Source: Silicimonas sp. | Lineage (GTDB): Bacteria; Pseudomonadota; Alphaproteobacteria; Rhodobacterales; Rhodobacteraceae | DNA length: 33,974 nt | Direction: 5' to 3' | NCBI GenBank assembly: GCA_013002465.1 | Contig: JABDJO010000132.1 | Span: forward strand, 1 to 33,974 | Shown here: piece by piece, positions 1 to 6,856 of the stretch | Layout: each line of letters begins with the position of its first letter | Position numbering within the stretch: position 1 is the stretch's first letter | The notes under the pieces: generated by a model | Seen by the model: only the letters and a program-made list of their open reading frames with translations | Database searches by the model: none | Told to the model about the DNA's origin: nothing | Position numbers and translations under genes: made by a program

Positions 1-1109
1 TCACAATCCTGACCATCCGTATGGAGGATGCAGGGGCCTTCAAGCGCAATCTCTACAAGTCCTTCATGGCATTGGCCCGGCGGGTCGGCCCTGCAATCCT
101 TGATGGTGAGGCTGTCGGGACGTGGGATCGGATCAAATACGACATCGGAAATGTACTGGTCTATGGCCCGGTGCGGAACCGGGCGGGCATGACCAATGTG
201 CGCGTCGCCTATACGGCGGGCGAGGCCATAGGACCGGAAATTTTCGACTTTTGGCGGTCACTTGGCATCAATCTGAAACAGCTATACGGCCAAACCGAAG
301 CCAGTGTTTTCATCACACAACAGCCCGACAACGAAGTGCGCGCCGACACTGTCGGGGTACCGTCTCCGGGTGTGGAACTGAAGATCGCGGAAAGTGGCGA
401 GGTCTTCTATCGTTCGCCAGGCGTGTTCGTCGAATACTACAAGAACGCCGAAAGCACGGCCTCGACCAAGGATGCCGAGGGTTGGGTCGCCACCGGTGAT
501 GCAGGGTTCATCGAGGAAGGGTCCGGACACCTGCGCATCATTGATCGCGCGAAGGACGTGGGAAAGCTGGCCAATGGTGCCCTGTTTGCGCCGAAGTACG
601 TTGAAAACAAACTAAAATTCTTCCCGGACATTCTTGAGGCCGTTGTGCACGGAGCGGGGCGCGAGGAATGCACCGCTTTCATCAACATCGACCTGACGGC
701 TGTCGGTAACTGGGCCGAGCGGAACAACATCGCCTATGCCTCGTACCAGGAGTTGGCGGGGCACCCTCAGGTGCTGGATACCATCCAATCCCACATCGAA
801 GAGGTGAACCAAAGTCTTGCGACGGACACCATGTTGTCGGGCTGCCAAATCCATCGTTTCCTGGTTCTGCACAAGGAGCTGGATGCCGACGACGGTGAGT
901 TGACACGCACCCGAAAAGTGCGCCGCAACATCGTCGGCGAGAAATTTTCCGATTTGGTTTCAGCGCTTTACGACGGATCAAAGTCCGTCACGACCGAAAC
1001 CGAAGTCACCTATGAGGACGGGCGAAAAGGGTCGATCAAGGCAACACTGGAAATCCGCGAAGCCAACGTCGCGCCGGTTGCTCCGGCGTCGCGGGAGGCG
1101 GCGGAATGA
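1..1109 (+). CDS. Acyl-CoA synthetase (AMP-binding), 3' part
   Basis: This is the C-terminal part of a long-chain-type acyl-CoA synthetase, which activates a carboxylic acid to its CoA thioester through an acyl-adenylate. The reading frame is open from base 3 with no start, so the gene begins outside the window. The visible part carries the adenylate-forming core motif YGQTEA, then GDAGF and the hinge IDRAKDVGKL, which correspond to the TGD and hinge motifs of the family. The final subdomain contains TRTRKVRR, where the A10-type catalytic lysine would lie. The C-terminal insert resembles the FadD15-like long-chain group rather than short-chain ligases. It overlaps the following livG-like gene by four bases (ATGA), so the two are probably translated together. 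The link to an uptake system suggests the transported substrate is a carboxylate that is activated on entry; that is inference. Confidence 0.88.
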   Translation, partial: TILTIRMEDAGAFKRNLYKSFMALARRVGPAILDGEAVGTWDRIKYDIGNVLVYGPVRNRAGMTNVRVAYTAGEAIGPEIFDFWRSLGINLKQLYGQTEASVFITQQPDNEVRADTVGVPSPGVELKIAESGEVFYRSPGVFVEYYKNAESTASTKDAEGWVATGDAGFIEEGSGHLRIIDRAKDVGKLANGALFAPKYVENKLKFFPDILEAVVHGAGREECTAFINIDLTAVGNWAERNNIAYASYQELAGHPQVLDTIQSHIEEVNQSLATDTMLSGCQIHRFLVLHKELDADDGELTRTRKVRRNIVGEKFSDLVSALYDGSKSVTTETEVTYEDGRKGSIKATLEIREANVAPVAPASREAAE

Positions 1110-1924
1110 ACCAGATGGCAGGGAATTACATCACCGAAGACGGCCGCAAGATCGGGGGTGTGATCATGGAGATGAAGCATATCACCCTGCGATTTGGCGG
1201 GGTGGTGGCGATCAAGGACATCTCGTTCGACATTCACGAGGGAGAAATCCGCGCGATAATCGGGCCGAACGGGGCCGGAAAATCTAGCATGCTCAATGTG
1301 ATATCGGGCTTTTATCATCCTCAGGAGGGTGAGGTCTGGTTCCATGGGGCGAAGCGGCCTCCGATGAAGCCGTATCAGGTGGCTGAACAGGGAATTGCTC
1401 GGACATTTCAAAACATTGCGCTGTTTGACGGGATGTCGGTGTTGGACAACATCATGACGGGGCGATTGACCCACATGAAGACTGGCATTCTGGCACAGGC
1501 CCTGTGGAAAGGGGCGGCGGAACGCGAGGAGGTTACGAACCGGGAAGTTGTTGAAAAGATTATTGATTTCCTTGAAATTCAGCACATCCGAAAGACCCCC
1601 GTGGGGCGGTTGCCCTATGGTCTGAAAAAGCGCGTCGAACTGGCCCGCGCCTTGGCGGCCGAGCCGAAATTGCTGCTGCTGGACGAGCCGATGGCGGGGA
1701 TGAATGTCGAGGAAAAAGAGGATATGTCGCGCTATATCCTTGATACAAATGACGAATTTGGCACAACGATTGCCCTCATTGAACACGACATGGGCGTGGT
1801 GATGGACCTTTCGGACCGGGTTGTGGTGATGGATTACGGTCAGAAGATCGGGGATGGCACGCCGGACGAGGTCAGGAACAATCAGCAGGTGATCGACGCC
1901 TATCTGGGGGTGGCCCATGACTGA
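1106..1924 (+). CDS. livG: Branched-chain-type ABC transporter ATPase (LivG-like)
   Basis: This is one of two ATPase subunits of a hydrophobic amino acid/carboxylate (HAAT) uptake transporter; it would bind the inner-membrane permeases from the cytoplasm. The 272-residue protein has Walker A GPNGAGKS at 53-60, the family-typical signature LPYGLKKR at 169-176 in place of LSGGQ, Walker B LLLLDEP at 189-195, and an EHDM switch histidine. The LPYG signature and the C-terminal 'DAYLG' tail distinguish LivG from LivF. It starts at the ATG overlapping the stop of the acyl-CoA synthetase; a second ATG at 1166 is possible but has no better ribosome binding site. The partner genes livH, livM, livK and livF follow, although unusual genes are interposed. 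The substrate cannot be read from the ATPase, and the Liv name describes the family only. Confidence 0.93.
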   Translation: MNQMAGNYITEDGRKIGGVIMEMKHITLRFGGVVAIKDISFDIHEGEIRAIIGPNGAGKSSMLNVISGFYHPQEGEVWFHGAKRPPMKPYQVAEQGIARTFQNIALFDGMSVLDNIMTGRLTHMKTGILAQALWKGAAEREEVTNREVVEKIIDFLEIQHIRKTPVGRLPYGLKKRVELARALAAEPKLLLLDEPMAGMNVEEKEDMSRYILDTNDEFGTTIALIEHDMGVVMDLSDRVVVMDYGQKIGDGTPDEVRNNQQVIDAYLGVAHD

Positions 1925-1950
1925 GTTCTCCCCGTTAACGCGCAACGCCC

Positions 1951-1996
1951 GTACGTTTCGTACACCTCGGAACGGGGTGAATTCTACATTTGTACG
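1951..1996. repeat. Cluster of inverted repeats after livG (operator or dispersed element)
   Basis: Several symmetric elements lie within 46 bases. There is a perfect inverted repeat GTACG-TTT-CGTAC (1951-1963). A 7-bp hairpin CACCTCG-GAA-CGGGGTG (1963-1979, one G-T pair) follows. A second motif, TACATTTGTACG, starts 33 bases after the first TACGTTTCGTAC, about three helical turns away. CGTACA at 1959-1964 is also the reverse complement of TGTACG at 1990-1995. This could be a paired operator or a dispersed palindromic repeat. The function is not known. Confidence 0.4.
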
Positions 1997-2082
1997 TCCA
2001 TACGCGCGGGGGGTTGAGGCTTTTTTTGGGGCCGTGCGGGGTGTTGAGATTTGCGTAAGACGCGTGCGGCTGGGCAGGGCTT

Positions 2083-2100
2083 TGGTCATGGAGATGACCA
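2083..2100 (+). promoter_or_regulatory. Ribosome binding site held in a hairpin loop
   Basis: TGGTCAT (2083-2089) and ATGACCA (2094-2100) form a perfect 7-bp stem whose four-base loop is GGAG (2090-2093), a ribosome binding site seven bases before the ATG at 2101. This supports the start chosen for the secreted protein and could tune its translation. Confidence 0.5.
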
Positions 2101-2754
2101 ATGTTTGAACAATCACTCCGCACTACAACAGGTGAGCGGGTGGCGCGGATGACGGGTCCTTGTCGAGTTGGGAGCGCTTTCGCGTTTGTAGTCCTAGCAC
2201 TTTCGGGCACCGCAACAGCAAGTGTCGGGCTGGCGCCATGGATTGAATTGGCCCGGACTTGCGAAGCGGTGATCCTGGAACAGTCGATTGATCCGTTCAA
2301 GGGATACGTGCCAGCGCCCTTCTCGACAGGAAGGCCAGGATTGAAGGAATACGCCTTTTACAGCGCGTCGCATGAACTTGTGGCAGTTGCGCGAGTGGTC
2401 GAAGGCAATTGGACGATGTGTTATCTGCGCGAAACCAAGGAGGAACGCGCCCGAGCACGGTCGTTGGCGGTGGCCTGGGCTGCCGGGCTGGCCGATGCAT
2501 TTCCCAAGCCTGGCTATCTTTGGGGTAAGAACATTGATCCGAATATCGTTCAGCCCTCGGCGCTTCGCTGTATTGATGATCGCTTCCTATTGATGATCTT
2601 TGGCTATTTCAGTGATCACGCAATCGGCATTTCCGAACGGGAAAAAATCGACGGCTCGCGTGTTGTTCGTGGCGGACAAAGGCGATTTCGGGTTGCCGTG
2701 ACGAAGGGCTCGCCGGGTCAATTCGCCAATGTATGTCAAAAGGAAGAAAGTTGA
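2101..2754 (+). CDS. Secreted four-cysteine protein of unknown function
   Basis: I do not recognise this 217-residue protein. Its N-terminus has a basic stretch followed by a hydrophobic segment (about residues 23-41) ending in an Ala/Ser-rich site near SGTATAS, so it is probably exported to the periplasm. The mature part has exactly four cysteines (in RTCEA, TMCYL, LRCID and NVCQK), enough for two disulfides. No catalytic motif is evident. The start at 2101 is supported by GGAG seven bases upstream; an internal ATG at 2149 would give a shorter, more conventional signal peptide. Its stop overlaps the livH start (TGATG at 2752-2756), so it is translationally coupled to the permease. That argues it is a real gene and part of the operon. 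It may be an accessory periplasmic factor of the transporter, but this is inference. Confidence 0.7.
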   Translation: MFEQSLRTTTGERVARMTGPCRVGSAFAFVVLALSGTATASVGLAPWIELARTCEAVILEQSIDPFKGYVPAPFSTGRPGLKEYAFYSASHELVAVARVVEGNWTMCYLRETKEERARARSLAVAWAAGLADAFPKPGYLWGKNIDPNIVQPSALRCIDDRFLLMIFGYFSDHAIGISEREKIDGSRVVRGGQRRFRVAVTKGSPGQFANVCQKEES

Positions 2755-3740
2755 TGCCTGAACAGCTCCTTTTCGCTGCCGAGGTCACCCTTAACGGGCT
2801 GATGGCCGGGGTGCTTTATGCGCTGGTCGCCCTTGGCTTCGTGCTGATCTACAAGGCGTCGGGCATTTTCAACTATGCCCAAGGGGTGATGGCATTGTTC
2901 GCGGCCCTGACGCTGGTCGGGATCATGGAGGGGCAGGTGCCGTTCGCGCATCTGATCAACATCACCTTCGGGACCGAGATCCATCACTTTGGCTGGCATG
3001 TGCCCGCTTTCCTGGCGATCGTTCTGACGGTCGGGGTGATGGTGGTTTTTGCCTGGTGCGTGAACCATTTCGTGATGCGGCATCTGATCAACCAGGAGCC
3101 GATCATTCTGTTCATGGCGACGATCGGGCTTGCGTATTTCCTGGAAGGTGTCGGGGACCTCATGTGGGGGTCGGACATCAAGCGGCTGGACGTCGGGCTA
3201 CCGCAAGGGATCAACGAGGTGATTGATCAGGTGACCTTCGATGCCTTCGGTTACGGGTTCTTTATCGACAACCTTGACATGGTGGCGACGGTCATTGCGG
3301 TCATTCTGGTGGCCGGATTGGTGATCTTTTCCCAGTACACCAAGCAGGGCCGGGCCTTGCGGGCGGTGGCGGATGACCACCAGGCGGCGTTGAGCGTGGG
3401 GATCTCGCTCAACTACATCTGGGTGCTGGTCTGGTCCATCGCGGGTTTCGTGGCCCTTGTGGCGGGCATCATGTGGGGTGCGAAATCGGGAGTGCAGTTT
3501 TCACTGTCGCTGATTGCCCTGAAAGCCCTGCCGGTTCTTCTGATCGGTGGGTTCACCTCGATCCCGGGCGCCATTATCGGCGGGTTGATCATCGGGGTCG
3601 GCGAGAAGCTTTTTGAGTTCGCCATCGGTCCGATGATCGGGGGCGCGACCGAGAACTGGTTTGCCTATGTTCTGGCGCTGATCTTTCTGGTCATCCGCCC
3701 GCAGGGGCTGTTCGGGGAGAAGATCATTGAGCGGGTGTGA
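2754..3740 (+). CDS. livH: Branched-chain-type ABC transporter permease (LivH-like)
   Basis: This is an inner-membrane permease subunit of the HAAT uptake transporter, pairing with the LivM-like protein encoded downstream. The 328-residue protein shows the family hallmarks: the N-terminal NGLMAGVLYALVALGF helix, the ASGIFNYAQG motif, and the cytoplasmic loop GRALRAVADDHQAALSVGI, which contacts the ATPases. The C-terminus ends with a run of hydrophobic segments and the RPQGLFGEK motif typical of these permeases. The start at 2754 is preceded by AGGAAGAAAG and overlaps the upstream stop; the upstream in-frame ATG at 2733 lies within the preceding gene. Downstream, instead of livM, there is a 645-base block with small genes, so livM may be transcribed partly from another promoter. 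Confidence 0.93.
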   Translation: MPEQLLFAAEVTLNGLMAGVLYALVALGFVLIYKASGIFNYAQGVMALFAALTLVGIMEGQVPFAHLINITFGTEIHHFGWHVPAFLAIVLTVGVMVVFAWCVNHFVMRHLINQEPIILFMATIGLAYFLEGVGDLMWGSDIKRLDVGLPQGINEVIDQVTFDAFGYGFFIDNLDMVATVIAVILVAGLVIFSQYTKQGRALRAVADDHQAALSVGISLNYIWVLVWSIAGFVALVAGIMWGAKSGVQFSLSLIALKALPVLLIGGFTSIPGAIIGGLIIGVGEKLFEFAIGPMIGGATENWFAYVLALIFLVIRPQGLFGEKIIERV

Positions 3741-3790
3741 GGCAATGACGGTAGAGGGGGCTCTGCCCCCCGCGCTGGCGCGCTCCCCCC

Positions 3791-3826
3791 GGAGTGCTTG
3801 GGACAGGAAGAAGCTGGTTTCCTGTC
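3791..3826. repeat. Intergenic repeat copy with 8-bp hairpin after livH
   Basis: The sequence GGAGT..TT...ACAGGAAGAAG (3791-3813) matches the end of the intergenic element at 7756-7778. Here it is part of a perfect inverted repeat GACAGGAA (3802-3809) and TTCCTGTC (3819-3826) with a nine-base loop. It follows a GGGGGCTCTGCCCCCC palindrome at about 3757-3772. It may terminate or stabilise the livH transcript, although no T-run follows. Confidence 0.45.
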
Positions 3827-3840
3827 AAAATGTCGGGGTG

Positions 3841-4053
3841 TCAGCGCGAGAAATGACGGAAGGCGAGAATGCCCAGGGCCACCATAAGACCCGCGACAGC
3901 GCCAAAGGTCAGAAAACCCGGGATTACAATTCCGTACGCAAAGGACGTCAGGCCGCCAGCCAGGGCCCCGAGAAGCGTGCCCAGAAGGCAAAAGGCAATG
4001 CTCTTGCGGTTGTCGACAAAGTAGTTTCCCGAGGGCTTTGCTTCGTTGGTCAT
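3841..4053 (-). CDS. Small two-helix membrane protein, antisense within the liv locus
   Basis: This 70-residue protein has an N-terminal polar stretch (MTNEAKPSGNYFVDNRKS) followed by two hydrophobic segments at about residues 19-41 and 43-66, so it is predicted to be an inner-membrane hairpin. It ends with RHFSR. The start is the ATG at 4053, preceded on the minus strand by GGAG seven bases upstream; the longer open frame to 4104 has no comparable site. I do not recognise the family. It sits on the opposite strand between livH and livM and diverges from the small gene at 4111, which suggests the two were inserted together into the transporter operon. Confidence 0.6.
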   Translation of the reverse strand: MTNEAKPSGNYFVDNRKSIAFCLLGTLLGALAGGLTSFAYGIVIPGFLTFGAVAGLMVALGILAFRHFSR

Positions 4054-4110
4054 GGTATGCTCCGTTACTTGTCGGACGGTGATGGCTTTCGCAGGAAGGC
4101 ACATGGGACC

Positions 4111-4381
4111 GTGAATGTGAAAGAGACTGCCTTTTTTCTTTGGTGCGCTGATTCTTTGGGGATTGTCGTTGATCTATGTCACGGCCTTCGGTGGTTTGCC
4201 GGGCGTGGAAGAGAACTTTCGGTTTCCGAACCGTCCCCCTTTGTGGTGGGCGCTTTCGTTCGCCGGACCCGGCTTGATGATCCTTGGAATCATCCGGGTA
4301 TGGCGCGCCGAGCAGCATTTATCGGGTTTTTCCATCAAAGAACTGGGCTTGGACGCGCGATGTCTGAGTGGCGCGAGGTGA
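4111..4381 (+). pseudogene. Small membrane protein, apparent one-base frameshift
   Basis: Reading from GTG at 4111 or 4117 gives KETAFF and then runs out of frame at a six-T tract (4132-4137). Skipping one T restores a continuous membrane protein of about 89 residues. It has a first helix FFFGALILWGLSLIYVTAF, a loop GGLPGVEENF, a second helix LWWALSFAGPGLMILGIIRVW and a polar tail. The in-frame sequence upstream of the first helix has only ATG followed directly by TGA, so there is no normal start for the downstream frame except TTG at 4163 in the middle of the helix. The gene stops at 4381, four bases before livM. It could be a true frameshift, a sequencing error in the homopolymer, a CTG start at 4127, or slippage. 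The family is unknown. Confidence 0.5.
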
Positions 4382-4385
4382 CACC

Positions 4386-5462
4386 GTGATTTATCGCGAG
4401 GCCGGTGATTTCAAGACGACTTATCGGGCGGATGCCCAGACCTTTCCGATCAAGCTGGATCGGGTGGGGTATTACGGGCTGCTTCTGGTGGCTATTTTTG
4501 TGATCCCCTTCGTGATCAACGATTACTGGGCCAATGCCATTCTGGTGCCATTCCTGATCTATGGGATTGCAGCGATCGGGCTCAATATCCTGACGGGTTA
4601 TTGCGGGCAGGTATCGCTTGGCACGGGCGGGTTCATGGCTGTTGGGGCTTATGCCTGTTACAAGCTGATGACGTCCTTTCCCGATGTTTCGATCCTGGTG
4701 CATGTGATCTTGGCCGGGGTGGTAACGGCCGGGGTCGGGGTGTTGTTCGGCTTGCCCAGTTTGCGGATCAAGGGGTTTTACCTGGCGGTCGCGACGCTGG
4801 CGGCGCAGTTTTTCCTGGTCTGGCTGTTCAACAAGGTCCCGTGGTTTTACAACTATTCGGCTTCGGGAATGATCAATTCGCCCGAGCGCACGGTCTTTGG
4901 CTATGCAGTGACCGGGCCGAACGCATCGGCGGCGGCGCAGTATCTGGTCTGCCTGTTCTTCGTGATCCTTCTGGCTTTGGTTGCGCGCAATCTGACGCGG
5001 GGGGCATTTGGGCGGAAGTGGATGGCGATCCGCGACATGGATATTGCCGCCGAGATCATCGGGGTGAACCCTTTGAAAGCCAAGCTTTCGGCATTTGCCG
5101 TGTCGTCGTTCTTTATCGGCGTCGCGGGGGCCTTGTTCTTTGCCGTCTATCTTGGCGCTGTCGAAGTGGGCGAGGCTTTTGGCATCACCAAGTCGTTCCT
5201 GGTTCTTTTCATGGTGATCATCGGTGGCCTTGGGTCGATCTTCGGCAGTTTTGCCGGAGCGGCGTTTCTGGTGGTGCTGCCGGTGGTACTGAAGGTGATC
5301 GGGGCCGACTGGCTTGGCTGGCCCGACGATGTGGTGGCGCATTTGCAGCTGATCATCGTCGGTGCTTTGATCATGGGGTTCCTGATCATGGAGCCGCACG
5401 GGTTGGCGCAGCTTTGGCGTTTGACGAAAGAGAAACTGAGACTGTGGCCCTTTCCGCATTAG
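4386..5462 (+). CDS. livM: Branched-chain-type ABC transporter permease (LivM-like)
   Basis: This is the second permease of the HAAT transporter (358 residues). It carries the LivM-type core AAIGLNILTGYCGQVSLGTGGFMAVGAYA, shown in part here as LNILTGYCGQVSLG, and the loop GRKWMAIRDMDIAAEIIGVN that engages the ATPase. The C-terminal EPHGLAQLW is also typical. It starts at GTG 4386, which has GAGGTG at 4375-4380; an upstream GTG at 4368 overlaps the preceding small gene and lacks a good site. The N-terminal 20 residues are polar, with the first membrane segment beginning near residue 28. The substrate-binding protein gene follows after 31 bases, so livM and livK are clearly co-transcribed. Confidence 0.93.
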   Translation: MIYREAGDFKTTYRADAQTFPIKLDRVGYYGLLLVAIFVIPFVINDYWANAILVPFLIYGIAAIGLNILTGYCGQVSLGTGGFMAVGAYACYKLMTSFPDVSILVHVILAGVVTAGVGVLFGLPSLRIKGFYLAVATLAAQFFLVWLFNKVPWFYNYSASGMINSPERTVFGYAVTGPNASAAAQYLVCLFFVILLALVARNLTRGAFGRKWMAIRDMDIAAEIIGVNPLKAKLSAFAVSSFFIGVAGALFFAVYLGAVEVGEAFGITKSFLVLFMVIIGGLGSIFGSFAGAAFLVVLPVVLKVIGADWLGWPDDVVAHLQLIIVGALIMGFLIMEPHGLAQLWRLTKEKLRLWPFPH

Positions 5463-5493
5463 GGCCATGACACGACAACTAGGGAGGAAGACA

Positions 5494-6771
5494 ATGAAGA
5501 AACTTCTGGCAACCGCGATGCTGACACTGGGCCTCGCCGCACCTGCGGCGGCGGATCTGGTGTTTCCGTCGCTTGATTACCGGACCGGGCCGTTCGCGGC
5601 CGGTGGCATTCCGTTCGCCGATGGATATTCCGATTACCTGACGCTTTTGAACGAGCGCGACGGTGGCATCGGGGGGGTGAAGATCTCGAACCCGACGTGT
5701 GAAACCGCCTATAACACCGAAAAGGGTGTGGAGTGCTATGAGGCGACCAAGGAAGGGGCGCTGATCTATCAGCCGCTTTCGACCGGCATCACCTATCAGT
5801 TGATCCCGAAAGCCAGCGTTGACCAGATCCCGATCCATTCGATGGGATATGGCCGGACGTCGGCAGCAAACGGCAAGGTGTTTGAATGGGTGTTCAACTA
5901 TCCGACGAATTACTGGAACGGTGCCTCGATCGCAGTGAAGCACATTCTTGACGTGAACGGTGGCGACATCAACGGCAAGAAGATCACGCTTTTGCACTTC
6001 AACGGTGCTTACGGCAAGGAACCGATCCCGACGTTGGAAGCCTTGTCGGCCAAGCATGGCTTCGAGTTTTCGACCATTCCGATTGACTTCCCGGGTCAGG
6101 AACAGAAATCCCAGTGGCTGCAAATCCGGCGTGAAAAGCCCGACTATATCCTGTTCTGGGGTTGGGGCGTGATGAACCAGGTGGCCGTGCAAGAGGCTGC
6201 GAACATCCGGTATCCGATGGATCAGTTCATCGGCATCTGGTGGTCGGGGTCGGAAAACGACGTCTTGCCGGCAGGTGACGGGGCCAATGGCTATAAGTCG
6301 CTGCAGTTCCACAATGTGGGCAGCGATTTCCCGATCTTCGACGACATCAAGACCCATGTGATCGACAAGGGTTTGGCGGCTGGTGCCGGTGATCAGGTTG
6401 GTACGGTTCTTTACAACCGGGGTGTTTATGCGGCGATGCTGGCGGCCGAAGCGGCCAAAACGGCGCAGGGGATCCATGGTGAGGTGAACATCACCGGCGC
6501 GATGATGCGTGACGGGATGGAGGCTCTTGAGATCACCGAAGCACGGATGGCCGAACTTGGCCTGCCGAACTTTGGTCCGACCTTCAAGGTCACCTGCGAG
6601 AACCACGGCGGGCGCGGGCCTGCGGCGATTGCCCAGTGGGATGCCGGTGGCAAGGAGTGGAAGCTGGTCACCGACTATATGGACCCCGACGAAGAGGTCG
6701 TGAATGCGCTGATCATGGAAGATTCGGCAGCCTACGCCGCCGAAAACAACATCGAAGAACGGTGTAACTGA
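5494..6771 (+). CDS. livK: Periplasmic substrate-binding protein of the Liv-type transporter
   Basis: This 425-residue protein is the periplasmic binding component that delivers substrate to the LivHM permease. It begins with a clear signal peptide (MKKLLATAMLTLGLAAPAAA, cleavage before DLVF). The mature protein has the type I periplasmic-binding fold of the Peripla_BP_6 family, including GPFAAGG near the N-terminus and an interdomain region with NYWNGASIAVKH. The start at 5494 is chosen because AGGGAGGAAG lies just upstream and the signal peptide begins there. Compared with classical LivJ/LivK it is longer and aromatic-rich (FWGWG, WWSGS), which fits a hydrophobic or aromatic carboxylate ligand better than leucine. 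The ligand is inference from context. Two strong hairpins follow the stop, probably raising the level of this transcript over livF. Confidence 0.9.
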   Translation: MKKLLATAMLTLGLAAPAAADLVFPSLDYRTGPFAAGGIPFADGYSDYLTLLNERDGGIGGVKISNPTCETAYNTEKGVECYEATKEGALIYQPLSTGITYQLIPKASVDQIPIHSMGYGRTSAANGKVFEWVFNYPTNYWNGASIAVKHILDVNGGDINGKKITLLHFNGAYGKEPIPTLEALSAKHGFEFSTIPIDFPGQEQKSQWLQIRREKPDYILFWGWGVMNQVAVQEAANIRYPMDQFIGIWWSGSENDVLPAGDGANGYKSLQFHNVGSDFPIFDDIKTHVIDKGLAAGAGDQVGTVLYNRGVYAAMLAAEAAKTAQGIHGEVNITGAMMRDGMEALEITEARMAELGLPNFGPTFKVTCENHGGRGPAAIAQWDAGGKEWKLVTDYMDPDEEVVNALIMEDSAAYAAENNIEERCN

Positions 6772-6781
6772 TCGGACGAAT

Positions 6782-6839
6782 GCCCCGGCCCTTAGCGGGC
6801 CGGGGCAACGATATTTCCTACAGGGCCAGGCTGGCCCTG
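6782..6839 (+). terminator. Two tandem hairpins between livK and livF
   Basis: A perfect 10-bp stem GCCCCGGCCC/GGGCCGGGGC (6782-6791 and 6797-6806, loop TTAGC) is followed by an 8-bp stem CAGGGCCA/TGGCCCTG (6821-6828 and 6832-6839). Neither has a downstream T-run. They fit mRNA-stabilising or attenuating hairpins that keep the binding-protein transcript abundant, with partial read-through to livF. Confidence 0.65.
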
Positions 6840-6856
6840 GTTGTTCGGAGACCCGG

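Noticed and set aside
1917-2108. A 63-codon gene bridging livG and the secreted-protein gene
   Set aside because: It starts within the livG stop and reads through the inverted-repeat cluster with no domain-like content or own ribosome binding site, so it is more likely a by-product of the repeat.
4335-5468. A 377-codon minus-strand frame across livM
   Set aside because: It lies antisense to an unambiguous permease and its composition is His/Gln/Arg-rich, as expected for antisense of a membrane protein.
6782-6839. Rho-independent terminator after livK
   Set aside because: The hairpins are strong but lack a T-run and livF follows with a good ribosome binding site, so full termination is not supported; they are recorded as attenuating or stabilising hairpins.
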